A stretch of 64,000 nt of DNA, taken from the NCBI GenBank assembly GCA_965240325.2, contig OZ251254.1, positions 496,001 through 560,000 of the forward strand. The letters are read 5' to 3'. The translations under genes were made by a program, and so were the position numbers. This DNA comes from Rebecca billardiae RCC1528 (Eukaryota > Haptophyta). Of the stretch, positions 30,801 to 41,500 are shown piece by piece. A model generated the notes under the pieces. It was not told the DNA's origin. It ran no database searches and worked only from the letters and a program-made list of their open reading frames with translations. The stretch's first letter is position 1. Every line of letters begins with the position of its first letter.

Positions 30801-32535
30801 GGCGGCGGCGGGAGCCGACGAGGGTCGCTCGCGGGTGCCGAGCCCGAGGGCGCGGACGGGCTCGAGCCGCGACACCACCTGCACGACGTGTACGCGCCGC
30901 TCCCGCCGGAGGTGGCGGCGGACATCGTCAGGCGCTCGCGCGCGCCCTCGGCCGCGCGCGCGCGCGCGCAGGGCGCCGCTGCCGGCGGCGCGGAGCGGTT
31001 GGCGGTGGGCCTGCTCGACGGTGGCGCGGTCGTGCCGGTGCCCGTGCGCCGCGCCCCCTCGTCGCGCAGCGCGGGCGTCTCACGCGCGTACAACGCCGTG
31101 CTCGCGGCCGACGCCGCGCCGCCCACGCACGCAGCCGAGAGCGCAGACACGCGCGCCGCGCGCGAATCGTTTTTTCCGGAGGCGCTCGCACTGCGCGCGC
31201 TGGACGTGCGGTTCGCGGACACGCGTGCGAGCCGGCGGGACGACGAGCGCGACATCTGGCGCGCGGTGGGCGGCGGGCAGGGCGCGCTGCTCGTCGAGGC
31301 GACGCTGGGCGCGCGGCTGTGCGTGCACCGGCTGCCATCGCTGCTGCCGTTCGCGAGCGGGCCGCGCCACGCCGAGCTCGTCCGGACGCTCGCGGCGCTC
31401 CGGACTTCGCAGCTGCGCTCGGTCTACATCGGCCTGCCGGGCGACGAGCACGGCCGCCACCCGACGTCCGGCGGCGCGTCGAGGGGCGCGCTCAGCGTGG
31501 AGCCGCCGCACGCCGGCGCGGTGGACGCGGTGCTCGACGCGCTGCCGCCGAGCCTGACCCGCCTCGAGGTGCACCACTGGACGGAGAAGCAATTTGGGTT
31601 CTCACTGGCCGAGCGGCTGCAGCGCGGCGCGCTGCCAGCGCTCCGCTCGCTCACGCTGCGGTGAGCGCGCGCGCGGTCCGCGCGCGGCGCGCGCATGCGA
31701 CCGTAGTCTCTGCGCGCCCGCTCCGCTCGCGCATCGACAGCCCGTCCCCGCGCACCGCGCGCACCGCACCACCCGCCGCCGCGCGCGCGCGCGCGCGCAT
31801 GCGCGCTCGTGCGCACGCGCCACATCGCAGCGCGTGCGCCGACCTCGTGGACGAGGGCTGGGCGGAGGCGCTCGGCCGCGCGCTGCGGCGGAACCAGGGG
31901 CTGCGCACGCTCGATCTGCGCGCCAACCTGCTCGAGGACTCGCTCGCCATCTGGGTCTCCGCCGCGCTGCGCGAGAACCGAAGCATCACAGCCGTCGACC
32001 TCAGGTGGGGGCCTCGCACCCGCGGGCGCAGCGCGCGCGCGCGCTCGCGATGGGCAAGCGCGCGCTGTCGGGATGCGTGTTGCGGGGGCGGTTGGGGGCA
32101 GGCGCGTGCACGCACGGCGGGGCGTGCGCGCGTGCGCACGACGCAGGCCGATGCGCCTTGAGAGCGGCGGGCAGTGCGCGCACACGCGCCGCAGGATGGG
32201 CCCGCCTCGCCGCCCGCCTGCACAGCCGCGCGCGTGCCGCATGGCTGGGTGGCTCGCCCGCCCGCCGCCGCCCTCTCACCGCCCTCGCCGCACGCCCGCC
32301 CCTCGCCCTCAACCCCCGCGCGCGTGCCATCACACGCCCACGCCGCGCCCGCAGCAACACGGAGATGGGCGACGCGGGCGCGCTCGCGCTCGCAGACGCG
32401 CTCAAGCACAACTCGGTGCTGGCGCGGCTGGCGCTCGGCGAGAACCAGCTCTCGAGGAAGGCGCGCGAGAAGCTCAGGTCCGCGTGGAAGGACTCGGCCG
32501 GGGGCGCGCGTGACCCCGCTTGCCTCACCGTCTGA
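27824..32535 (+). CDS. Coiled-coil - SHAWG-domain - leucine-rich-repeat protein
   Basis: Exons 27824-29520, 29923-30223, 30543-31660, 31831-32004 and 32355-32535 join in phase to 1156 residues from ATG 27824. Residues about 12-85 form a coiled coil (AELRAQLAVERDRAAALEAR, AALERELERSLAAAQEARRE). A disordered Ala/Pro/Gly region runs to about 490. Residues about 565-735 hold a compact domain I know from algal and alveolate proteins but cannot name: WVVSHAWGGRVSELLG, TAYWLCATGANQQELELGLG, GTVSVLDADGLALGRQWCAF. Its order (strand-SHxW, strand-CAxxNQ, strand-VLD, WCxFE) resembles TIR-like signalling folds. The C-terminus has RI-type LRRs (LRSLTLRACADLVDEGWAEA, LRTLDLRANLLEDSLAIWVS, VDLSNTEMGDAGALALADAL), rebuilt exactly across introns 3 and 4. 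The layout recalls NLR-type receptors without an NTPase; that function is inference. Confidence 0.8.
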
Positions 32536-35384
32536 TGACGTTATACTGACGACTACGTATACTACGATGTGATGTCAGACGGTACTCGCGGCAGACAGGT
32601 TGCACGGAAAAATGACCGCCCGCGACTGACAGATGTTACATTCCCAGTGGACGCGACCTGTCCACCCGTCTTTCGGTACATGGCGCCGTCGCCGTGCGCT
32701 CGGAAGCGGCGCGCGCTCTCGCGCGCTGCACGATGCCCGCTGTTGCGGGTGCAGCGCGCCACTCCGCGCCTCGATCGGCCTCTTCCTGCTTGAGTAGCAT
32801 GTACCGAAAGTCAACCACCCTTGAGCTCCAATCGCGACATCGCGCAGCCGCGCGGCACGTTCACGTGGTCAGCATCTGAGTCGCAGAGGGCAGCAGAGCA
32901 GGCCGTCTCAGCCTGGAAGAGTTCCAGGCCCGGTGTGAAGAGAGGTAGCAATGCAAGGTGGATACGTGCCATGCACATCGCAGTCTGGCCGCACACGACG
33001 TTCGCAGCCTACGACTCGCGCGTGCGTGCTTGCGCTCGGCCACGTCCATGCATCAGCTGTGCATGCATTGGATGGAGCGCGCGCGCGACTGGTCTTGCAC
33101 ATCACGTTGCGCAGCAACAGTCGCGGGAGGAGACACGCGACACTCATAGAATGCGACAACCTTGCAATGTTCATCCAGCGCGTGTTGGTGAGGGTCGAAA
33201 AGCTGGCGGCGGCTACCTCTCAACCGCTCGGTTGCACTTGATGGTGCATGCGCGCCGGCCGGAGCGCTGAAGTGTCAGAGTCGTGGCATGCTCGAGGCTC
33301 TTGGATGAGGAGACGGCCGCTACGCAGTCTATCTATGTCGTCAGCATGAAGAACGGCATCCACGCACGACGCCTCGCGAACGCACACGTGCTTCCGCGCT
33401 GTGACACGCATCGACAAGAACTGCTCGGCAGGCTGACGAGGCACCACGCCTCACTCACGCCCAAGAACAGCAGGGCGAGTGCTAAGGAGCGGGCGAAGGA
33501 AGCTGTCACTCGCTGCGGCAAGGACGCTCTTACTGTACGAATGGTCAGTGAGCCCTACATAGCCTTCTTTGTCTCGCGTGAGCGCAGCACCAAGGGTGAG
33601 GCGCGAGGTGTTGCGCAGACGGTCGCACAGGCTCACGTAGACAGCTCGATGGTGATCATCGAAAGCTTCTATCGAGTGTTCAGATGCAGAGCGCGTGCGT
33701 ACACCGAGCAGGAGCTGACGACCTACATGCTATCATGCCACGCGTGGATCTCCCCGCCGGCCCACAAGTCGCTGACGACTTACTGTCGAACTCGAATGCT
33801 CGCGCGCGGCACTGCTGGCGAAGGCTGCACTCGTCGACGAGCTCGGTCCGATCATGACGGTTTGCCATACTGCGCGTGGTGACGGGCGTTGGCGGGCTCG
33901 AGGCGGATGGCGCGGGCGGTGTGAAGCAGATAGAGCCGGGCGTGTGCACTCGCTCCGAGACGCGTCGAAGGGAGGACTGTCTCCAGCTGCCTGATGATCC
34001 TGGTCGAGAGGGTGATGCTGCTGTGGCTTTGCCGTCTCATCACGCGACGTGTGCTGGGATGATGACAGTCACTGCCGACGGCGAGGGTGTCCCGGCTGTG
34101 CTAGCTCAAGGGATGTAGCGCACGCGGACAAGTCCTGACGACACGCGCATTCAGCTAGTCATCATGCGGGGCTGCATCGACACGCGAGGCGCGCGCCACC
34201 CACGAGCGGCGAGTGGGCGGGCGCCATCCTTCAGAGGTCTCTGAGAAATGTAACACCAAGGACAGTTTCCTGTGCAACCTGTCGGCAGCAGCAGGACTAC
34301 TATCGTCACACGTCGAAGACGGAAGAGTACCGGCGCTGACTGAGTGAGTGAGTGAGTCGGATGACCCGTACCCGTACAGTCACCGCGGCCCGCCGGCCGG
34401 CAGCGTAGCACACGGCAGCGCGCTTTAGTGAGGCGCTTTAATAATTATTACCGTTACGGCGACGACGACCGATGATGATCGACTTATCGTCCGCCGGGAT
34501 GCCCGCGGCCCACGCTGCCACGCACACCCGCGGCGGTCGATCCGAGCCTGACTTGGCTCATCGGCATTATCGGACCGGCCACCGCGCCGGCGGACCCGCC
34601 GGGGCCTGCGCCCGCTGCCGCCTAACTAGTTAACGCCGCGGCGCCCTGGCAGGGCCGCCACGGTGCTCAGCTCATTATCAGCAGTCGTCAGCAGCAGCGC
34701 GCGGCGCGGGCTGGGGCCGCTGGCCCGACGGCGACGGCGTCACGGCGCCAGCTCAAACAGTAGTAGCAGCGTATATAGTCTCGAGACAGTCCACGTCACG
34801 GTCAGTCGTCACGGCCACGGGCCGCGCGGCCCGCCGTCGACCGCTCGCCGTATGGCGCGGCTCTGACCGCGGATTGAGCGACGCGACCGTACTATACCGC
34901 CGTGCTACGCGGCGCGACGACTGGCCTGCTACTGTACACTTCACAGCGCAGTTATACTCGCATCGATGATTATTACTCGGCGGCCGCGGCAGCCGCGGCA
35001 ACAGTGCCGGCCGAGTCGCCGCGCCCGCCTTGACTGGCCGTCCGAATCGGCACGGCTGCGGCGCTGCGCTGACACAGGCAGGGGCAGCCGTAGTCAGCGC
35101 AATCATCGCGTCACGCGGCGTCCGCGATCAGAGTCGTTGCGGCGCCAGCAGGTGTGGCACCTTCGCCGCGGAGCCGGGGCACTACACGGAGTCGCCGGAG
35201 TTCGGGCGTGGCCGCGGCCTCACCGAGCAGCAGGGTGCAGCGGGCGGTGCCCGGCGAAATCACTCGCCGACACGCTCGCGCGCACGCGCCCGCTCCATGC
35301 CGACCGGGTGAGTGGGGCGACGACGGCGGGCGGTCGCAGCCCGAGCACGATGCCAGCGAGGACGGCCACTGCCGCGCGCGCGGC
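32536..35384. other. Gene-free region of lower GC
   Basis: No frame here has the third-position GC bias or recognisable domains of the real genes. The longest (33283-33882) lacks an ATG start. Candidate TATA-like sequence GTATATAG occurs at about 34770. The stretch may hold noncoding transcripts, but nothing specific is supported. Confidence 0.6.
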
Positions 35385-36919
35385 TCATGCGGACGTTGCC
35401 GCAAAGGACAGCTCGACCATGTCCGCCAGGATGCCCGCCGCCGTCGTCCCCGCGCCCGCGCCCGCGCCGCGCACGACCAGAGGGCTCTCAGGGTACCTGC
35501 ACCGCCCGGCGAGAAGAATAAATCCGGAATTCAGGAGAAAGGCAGGAAAAACAAATCACATGTCGCGCGTGGGAAGGGACGGTCGGGCGCGGCGCGCGGC
35601 GCGCGGCGGCGCGGGCGGCGGGCGGCACGGCGGGGAGGTCAGGCGGTGAGCGAGTGAGTGCGTGTGCGTGCGTGTGCGTGTGCGCGCGTGTGGGTGTGTG
35701 CGTGTGCGCGCGTGTGGGTGTGTGCGTGTGCGCGCGTGTGCGTGTGTGCGCGTGTCCGTGTGTGCGCGTGTGCTTGTGTGCGTGTGCGTGCGTGTGTGCG
35801 TGTGGGTGTCGGCGCACGCACAAGCGGCAGCTGCGCGAGGGCGCGGCAGCCGCGCCCTCCGCACCGCGCGCGGGCGGGCGCTCGGCAGCGCGCGCCGCGC
35901 GCGCACCACTTGGTGTAGAACTCGACGAGGTTGTCCGTCCCCGCCAGGCTCCCGAGCGGCGAGCCGAGCGGCACGGAGGCGGGGCCCACGGTCAGCTTGC
36001 CGCCCTCGATCGTGGCTGCGTACCGAAGGGCCTCGCCCTTGGCGGCGGCGGCCTTCGCCTTCTCGGCGAAGGAGGCGTCGAGCTCGGGCAGCCGCTTCAT
36101 GAACTCGTCGACCGAGAGCGCCCCGAACGCCTCCGGGTACAGCGGCGTCACCGCGACGTCGGCCATCTCGAGCCGCCACCCCATACCGCGCGCAATGATC
36201 AACGCCTTCCGCGCGACGTCCACGCCGCCCAGGTCGTCGCGCGGGTCGGGCTCGGTGTAGCCGAGGCCCTTCGCCTCGAGCACGATCTCGGAGAAGGGGC
36301 GGCCCTGCTGCAGGCCGGTCATCACGTACCCGAGCGTGCCCGAGAACGTGCCCGCCACGCGCGCCACCGGGTCGTGCGACGCGCTCAGCCGCTGCAGCGC
36401 GGCAATCACTGGGAGCCCGGCACCCACCGTCGACTCGTGGCGGACGCGGTGCATGTGCCGGGCGGGCGTGCCGACGAGCGCGTCGTACGCGGCCTGGGAG
36501 CCCGAGAACGGCTTCTTGTTCGCGCACACCACGCGCTTGCCCGTCTCGAGCGCGCGCCGGAGCGCCGGCACGGTGTCGTCCGTCGCCGTGCAGTCGACGA
36601 CGATCGTGTCGGCCGAGAGGTTGCTCACGAGGCCGAGGAGGAAGTCGGCGGCGCTCTGGCCCTCCGCGCGCGCGACGGTCTCGGCCGACGCCAGGTCTGT
36701 CAGCCGCTTCCCGCCCTCCTTCGCCGCCATCGCCTCGCGCAGCTTGGCGTCGGCGAGCGACGGCGCGACGAGCGCGCCGGACGAGTCGGCGACGAGGCAC
36801 GCGTTGAGCCAGAGCCCGTAGGTGGAGGCGTGGTGGTCGCGCGAGGAGACAATCATGTCCAGGAGCCCACGGCCCACGCCGCCCACGCCGATCAGCGCGA
36901 AGTTCGCCGTGCGGCTCAT
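35385..36919 (-). CDS. HOM6: Homoserine dehydrogenase, monofunctional
   Basis: This enzyme reduces aspartate semialdehyde to homoserine with NAD(P)H on the route to threonine and methionine. Exon 1 (36919-35907) and exon 2 (35496-35385) flank a 410-nt intron and give 374 residues. Evidence: nucleotide-binding [14 protein letters not shown] at residues 8-21, [57 protein letters not shown] with the following catalytic Lys, and, in exon 2, [20 protein letters not shown], which is the family's C-terminal GAGAG glycine loop. There is no aspartokinase or ACT domain, so it is the fungal-type short form. A single-frame reading stops in the intron and loses the last 37 residues. Its start lies 272 bp from a divergent gene. 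No clear plastid leader is visible. Confidence 0.93.
35653..35812. repeat. GT/GC-rich microsatellite in HSDH intron
   Basis: About 160 bp of GTGTGCGTGTGCG-type sequence, read as CA-rich on the coding strand, fills the middle of the homoserine dehydrogenase intron (35497-35906). It is prone to forming Z-DNA. Confidence 0.85.
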
Positions 36920-37191
36920 GGCGAGAGGTGCCGAAAGGGGGATGGATGCGCGGAGGTGGCGATGGCCGCGAGCTTGTCGCTGCCGCCGCCTCTTCCACCT
37001 CCACCCCGGACTTCGGCCCTTGCCCGGACGCACTTTGGCTGGTGTTGCCCCGGAGTGGTTCAGATCGCCTCCGTGTTATTACTGGAGATACCGCGTGCGT
37101 AATTGGCCATGACGTTGTACTGCGCGCCCAGGACCGAACGAGTGCGACGACGAGAACGACCGGAGAACGCGTGGCCCGTCGATCGGAGGAA
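36920..37191. promoter_or_regulatory. Bidirectional promoter region
   Basis: 272 bp between the divergent starts of homoserine dehydrogenase (-) and the CBM-type plastid protein (+). Both genes must take their promoters from it. No obvious TATA element. Confidence 0.5.
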
Positions 37192-38142
37192 ATGTTGCCG
37201 CCGGCCTTCTTCGCGCTGGCCGCCGCGGGCGCGGTGCGCGGCGCGGCGCTCCTGCCGCGCGCATCGGCGTTCAAGCCGCATATCCTCGCGACCGCCTCAG
37301 CCGGCCCGTCGAGCCCGTCCGCCGTGCGCATCACCGGCGACGCCAACGGCGAGGTGGTCGCCGGCGAGGTGTTGCGAGTCGCGTACACGCCGCCCGCGGG
37401 CGCGGGGTTCCGCGAGGGCGCCAGCCTGACGCTCGCCGGCGGCTTCAACGACTGGGATCCGGAGGACGCCGAGAACCACGCCGACCAGCGCACGCAGGTG
37501 CTCCTCACGCCCGACGCGAGCGGCGGCGGCGGGCTCAGCGGCGCCGTCGCCCTTCCGCTGCACGCGCGCTCGCTCACGTTCGGCGTGACGGACGGGATCA
37601 AGTGGGACACGAACGAGGACGCGTGGTACCGCGTGCACGTCGACCTGATCGCCCAGCCCGACGGCGACAAGGGCATCAAGCTCCTCCGCCAGCTGCCCGA
37701 CGGCGCCGTCGTGCCGCTCGACGGCGCGCCGCTCGGAGCCGAAGACGGCTCGGACGCGGAGCAGGACCAGTCCGATGTGATGAGCTCGATCAACCCGAGC
37801 AAGGTGCTCGACCCGGAGGTGGAGCGCGCGGTGCAGGAGAACCGCGCGCGCGCCGCCGAGGTGGGCAAGGACGCCGGCCTCTCCAACATGGCGATCAGCG
37901 AGGCGCGGATGGCGTTCGAACGGCACGCGCTGCCGCCGGCGCACACCGAGCTGCCGGCCGAGCGCCTGCTGACGGTGCTGGGCGCTGACGGGCTCGGCTT
38001 CGAGATGTCAGAGGCGGAGCTGACGGAGAGCCTGGGGCGCAACGGCGTCGAGCTCAGCGCGGGCGAGCCGCTCAGCATCGTCGACTTCATTCGCGTCTTC
38101 GCCGCCCTCGAGCAGGACGGCGTCGGGCTCGAGATTGTCTGA
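37192..38142 (+). CDS. Probable plastid protein with starch-binding (CBM53-like) domain
   Basis: 316 residues from ATG 37192. The N-terminus MLPPAFFALAAAGAVRGAAL is hydrophobic and is followed by RASAFKPH; ASAF with Phe after the cleavage point is the known plastid-import signature of red-lineage secondary algae. Residues about 60-150 look like a carbohydrate-binding module of the starch-synthase-III type: GEVLRVAYTPPAG, SLTLAGGFNDWDPED, LTFGVTDGIKWDTNEDAWYR. The GGFNDW core and the final D-x-N-x-D-x-W-Y strand are the key matches. The C-terminal half is helical (VLDPEVERAVQENRARAAEV, MSEAELTESLGRNGVELSAG, IVDFIRVFAALEQDG), somewhat like a degenerate EF-hand pair but without Ca-binding loops. 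It may bind storage glucan or serve as a plastid scaffold. Confidence 0.72.
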   Translation: MLPPAFFALAAAGAVRGAALLPRASAFKPHILATASAGPSSPSAVRITGDANGEVVAGEVLRVAYTPPAGAGFREGASLTLAGGFNDWDPEDAENHADQRTQVLLTPDASGGGGLSGAVALPLHARSLTFGVTDGIKWDTNEDAWYRVHVDLIAQPDGDKGIKLLRQLPDGAVVPLDGAPLGAEDGSDAEQDQSDVMSSINPSKVLDPEVERAVQENRARAAEVGKDAGLSNMAISEARMAFERHALPPAHTELPAERLLTVLGADGLGFEMSEAELTESLGRNGVELSAGEPLSIVDFIRVFAALEQDGVGLEIV

Positions 38143-38532
38143 GCTGTCTGAGCACGGCGATGCCGATGCCGATGGCGATGAGCAGCCGACTGTCCGACTC
38201 GCGTCCGTTTGTGACGTTGGCAGCGTCGTCATCCAGGGTGCGCGCGTTCGTCGGTCGTCCGCAGGCGGTCCGTGGCGGGAGCACCAGCCGACGCGTGTGA
38301 TGTATGCCAGTACTTGAGGCGTGGTGAGTTGCCACTCGTCACAGATGGCGGGATCGTAGTCCGCTGAACGACGTCTGAGGCGCAGAGGCGCGCACGCATG
38401 CAGACTGGATACTGTCGGCGTCGACTGCCACTGACTCTGAGACTGAGTCTCACTCAGGTGAACGTCGCCTCGCGCGGGGCTTGCCCGCTTGGACCGGCAC
38501 GGCAGTGAGCAGCGCGGAACGTGTAACGAACT
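38143..38532. other. Intergenic
   Basis: 3' flank of the CBM-type gene and upstream region of the next CNB gene. Only short imperfect palindromes seen (about 38435-38460). Confidence 0.6.
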
Positions 38533-41500
38533 ATGACATCAGCAGGTTCCTGGTCCTCTCAGTCTTATCGTCTCCACGCAGGGTGGCCCCCGCCCTCGGT
38601 TGCTGCAGTGGGCACGCCCGCGCTGCTTGCGGCGACCACGCGCGCGCCCGTCGGCATGGCGACCCGGCCGCGGCAGCCCAGGCCGGGCACGGCCGGCTTG
38701 CCCAAGGCGAGCCTGCCCGGCACGCTCGTCAAGGAGGAGGGCTCCGCGCACGCGCTCGAGATGCTGCGCACGGCGGTCGGGCGCTCACGGCACCTCGACG
38801 GCCTGAGCGCGCACGCGCTCGAGCACCTCGCGCGGATCTTCGCGTTCGTGCGCTTCGAGGCGGAGGAGGTGGTGATCCGCGCGCGCGAGCCCGCCACGTG
38901 GTGCGGCATGATCCTCGAGGGCGACCTCGAGGCGCGCGACGACTCGGGCACGTCACTGAGCGTGCTCGGCCAGGGCGCGCTCATCGGCGAGGTGGCGCTC
39001 TTCTTCGGCGGGCACCGCACCGCGTCGATGGTCGCGCTCACGCCGGGCCACCTGGCGTGCATCTCCAGCCGCGAGCTCCACCGCTGCCTCGCCACGGACC
39101 CCGAGATCGGCGTCGCGCTCATGCGCTCGCTCGCGCGCTCGGCCCTTGTCTCCGTGGGGCCGAAGAACGTCGAGTCCGCCCGGCTGGCGTGGATGGGCTC
39201 GGTGTCGGCGGACGGCACGCTGAACACGGAGAGCGGCGAGACGGAGGCCGGGCTGCTCCGCGCGCAGCTCGACAACTGGGTGCGCTCCGACTTTGGCGCC
39301 AACTTTGAGCTCACGCCCGCCCAGATGCGCGAGATCGCCGACGAGCTGCAGCTGTATGGGTACCGCTCGGGCGAGCGGCTGCTCCGGCGCGACGGGCGGA
39401 TGGACTTCGTGCTGGTGGTGCTGTCCGGCTCGATCGGGTACGCGGTGGGCGGGCACGTCGTGCACACCGTCGGCCGCGGCTCGATGCTCAACGCGCGCCT
39501 CTTCGTCGACGACCACGCCGGCTCACGGTACGACCTGGTAGGCGTGGACGGCGGTTACGTCGGCGGGCTGTCGTTTGGGTCGGTGGAGGCGCTGTGCGCG
39601 CGCTCGGCGGAGCTGGGGCTCTCGCTGACGAAGGCGCTGGGGTGCGCGGCGGTCGAGGCCGTGCTGATGGAGGTGGGCACCGAGGCGCGCGTCTCCCGCC
39701 CCCGCGCCAAGGCGAGCGGGATGGAGTCGTACCTGCGGAAGAAGCTAGAAGCTGCCCAGGCGGCGAACGAGCGAAGACGAAGCCTAAGAGCGGGCGGGGG
39801 CGGCGGCGGGGACGGCGCGTCGTCGGCGCACGTGGCGAGCGCGGACGAGCTCGCGGCGGAGCGGCACCGCACGCGCACCGCCGCCATCCTCGCGCAGAAG
39901 TATGAGCGCGAGAACGCCGCCCTCCAGGACTCCAACCACCACCTGCTCGGGCGCGTGGCTGAGCTCGAGGCCGCGCTCCGCTCGCGCGGGCTGCTCAAGG
40001 CCGATGGCAGCCTGGTTTCGTCGAGTGTGTCCGACGAAGCGCGGATCAGCTCGGTCGAGGCGGAGCGGGACAGCCTGCGGCACAAGCTCGATGAGCAGGC
40101 CGTCGAGCTGGACGCGCTCCGCGCGAGGCAGGCCGAGATGCAGGCCGAGATCGACGATCTCGAGGCGGAGGTGCAAGAACTTTCCGGAGACGGCGGCGCG
40201 GAAGGCGGCGGGCCGGCAGCGGGCTCGGAGCACGGTTGGGGCGGCGCGGGCTCGCCGCCGGGCAGCGAGCCGGGCACGCCCTCGCGCGCGGCGTCGGCGC
40301 GGGGGCGCCGCGGCTCCTTCCTCCCGAGCGGCTCGCCCGCCGCGCGGCGCACGGCGGCCCGCCACAACCGCCGCCGCTCCACTCGAAACAGCGTGGCCGC
40401 CGCAACGGCCGCCGGGCCTCCGCTGTCGCCCGACGGCGGGCGGCGCGCCGGCGGCGGCGGCGGCGGTGGGGGCGGCAGCTTGGCCCTGACCGCCGCGACC
40501 GAGCGCGCCAAGACGCTCGAGCTGCACGTCGAGCGGCTCACCACCGAGCTCGCGGGCGCGCAGCTCGCCTTCCAAGACCGCGGCCGGCAGTTACTGGATA
40601 CCGTTACGGAGGCGGAGGCCATGCGGGTGGACCTGCTGCGCGAGCGAGACGCGCGCTCGGCGACGCAGGCGCGGCTGCACCAAAGTCTGAACCGGCTCTC
40701 GGAGGTGCAGAAGCACTCGCAGCTCGTGCAGCACCGCAACGTCGAGCTGATGCAGTCCTCGGGCGTGCAGGTGCTCGTCGTGATGCGCGCGCTCGTCGAC
40801 GTCGACGCCGAGAGAGATTCTCTGGAGAAGGAACTCCGGCGGCAGGCGGCCGCAGCCAAGGAGCACGGGCTGGCTTATCGGCTGCGCGTGCGCCTGCTGC
40901 TCAGGCGGGCAGAGCGCGCCGAGGCGGACGCCGCCGAGGCGCGCGAGGGCCTCGCCGCGCTCCAGGCCGCGGCGCGGCACGACTGGCGCACCGAGCTGGC
41001 GGGCGCGCGCGCCGAGGCGGCAGAGGCCCGCGCGGCACTCCAGGGCTCGCTCGCGCGCCAGCGAGGGCTCAGCGCGAGCCTGGCGGCGGCGGAGGCGCGG
41101 GAGCGGGAGGCGCAGGACGCGGCGGTGGAGGCGGCGCTCGAGGCGGAGGACTTGGGCAAGGCGCTCGGCGCGCGCGACGCGCGGCTGCGCGCCCTGCACG
41201 CGCAGCTCGGCGCCTCGCGCCGCGAGATCGACCGCATCCGGCGGCGCGTCAGCCTGAGCCACGACCACGCAACCACCGAGCCGCTTTTTTTCGCGCTGGA
41301 CACGATGGAGGCAAGGGTCCGGGAGCTGGAGTCCGGCTTCGGCCCGCTGCTCGCGGCGGGCCCGCTCGGCGACGGCGGCTCTGCGCTCACGGGCTCGGAC
41401 GGCAGCCGCTGGGCGTCGCCGCAAGGCAGTGCCCTCAGCGGCGCGCACGCGGGCGCGCGGCCGAGCCGTCGCTCGCGCTCGCCGCCGCCGCCGAGCGGTG

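Noticed and set aside
33283-33882. 199-codon plus frame
   Set aside because: Begins with GTG, lacks the third-position GC bias of real genes here and has no recognisable motif.
35556-38090. 844-codon minus-strand frame covering homoserine dehydrogenase and the CBM-type gene
   Set aside because: It reads the dehydrogenase in the wrong frame and the CBM-type gene in antisense. The true homoserine dehydrogenase frame has all motifs.
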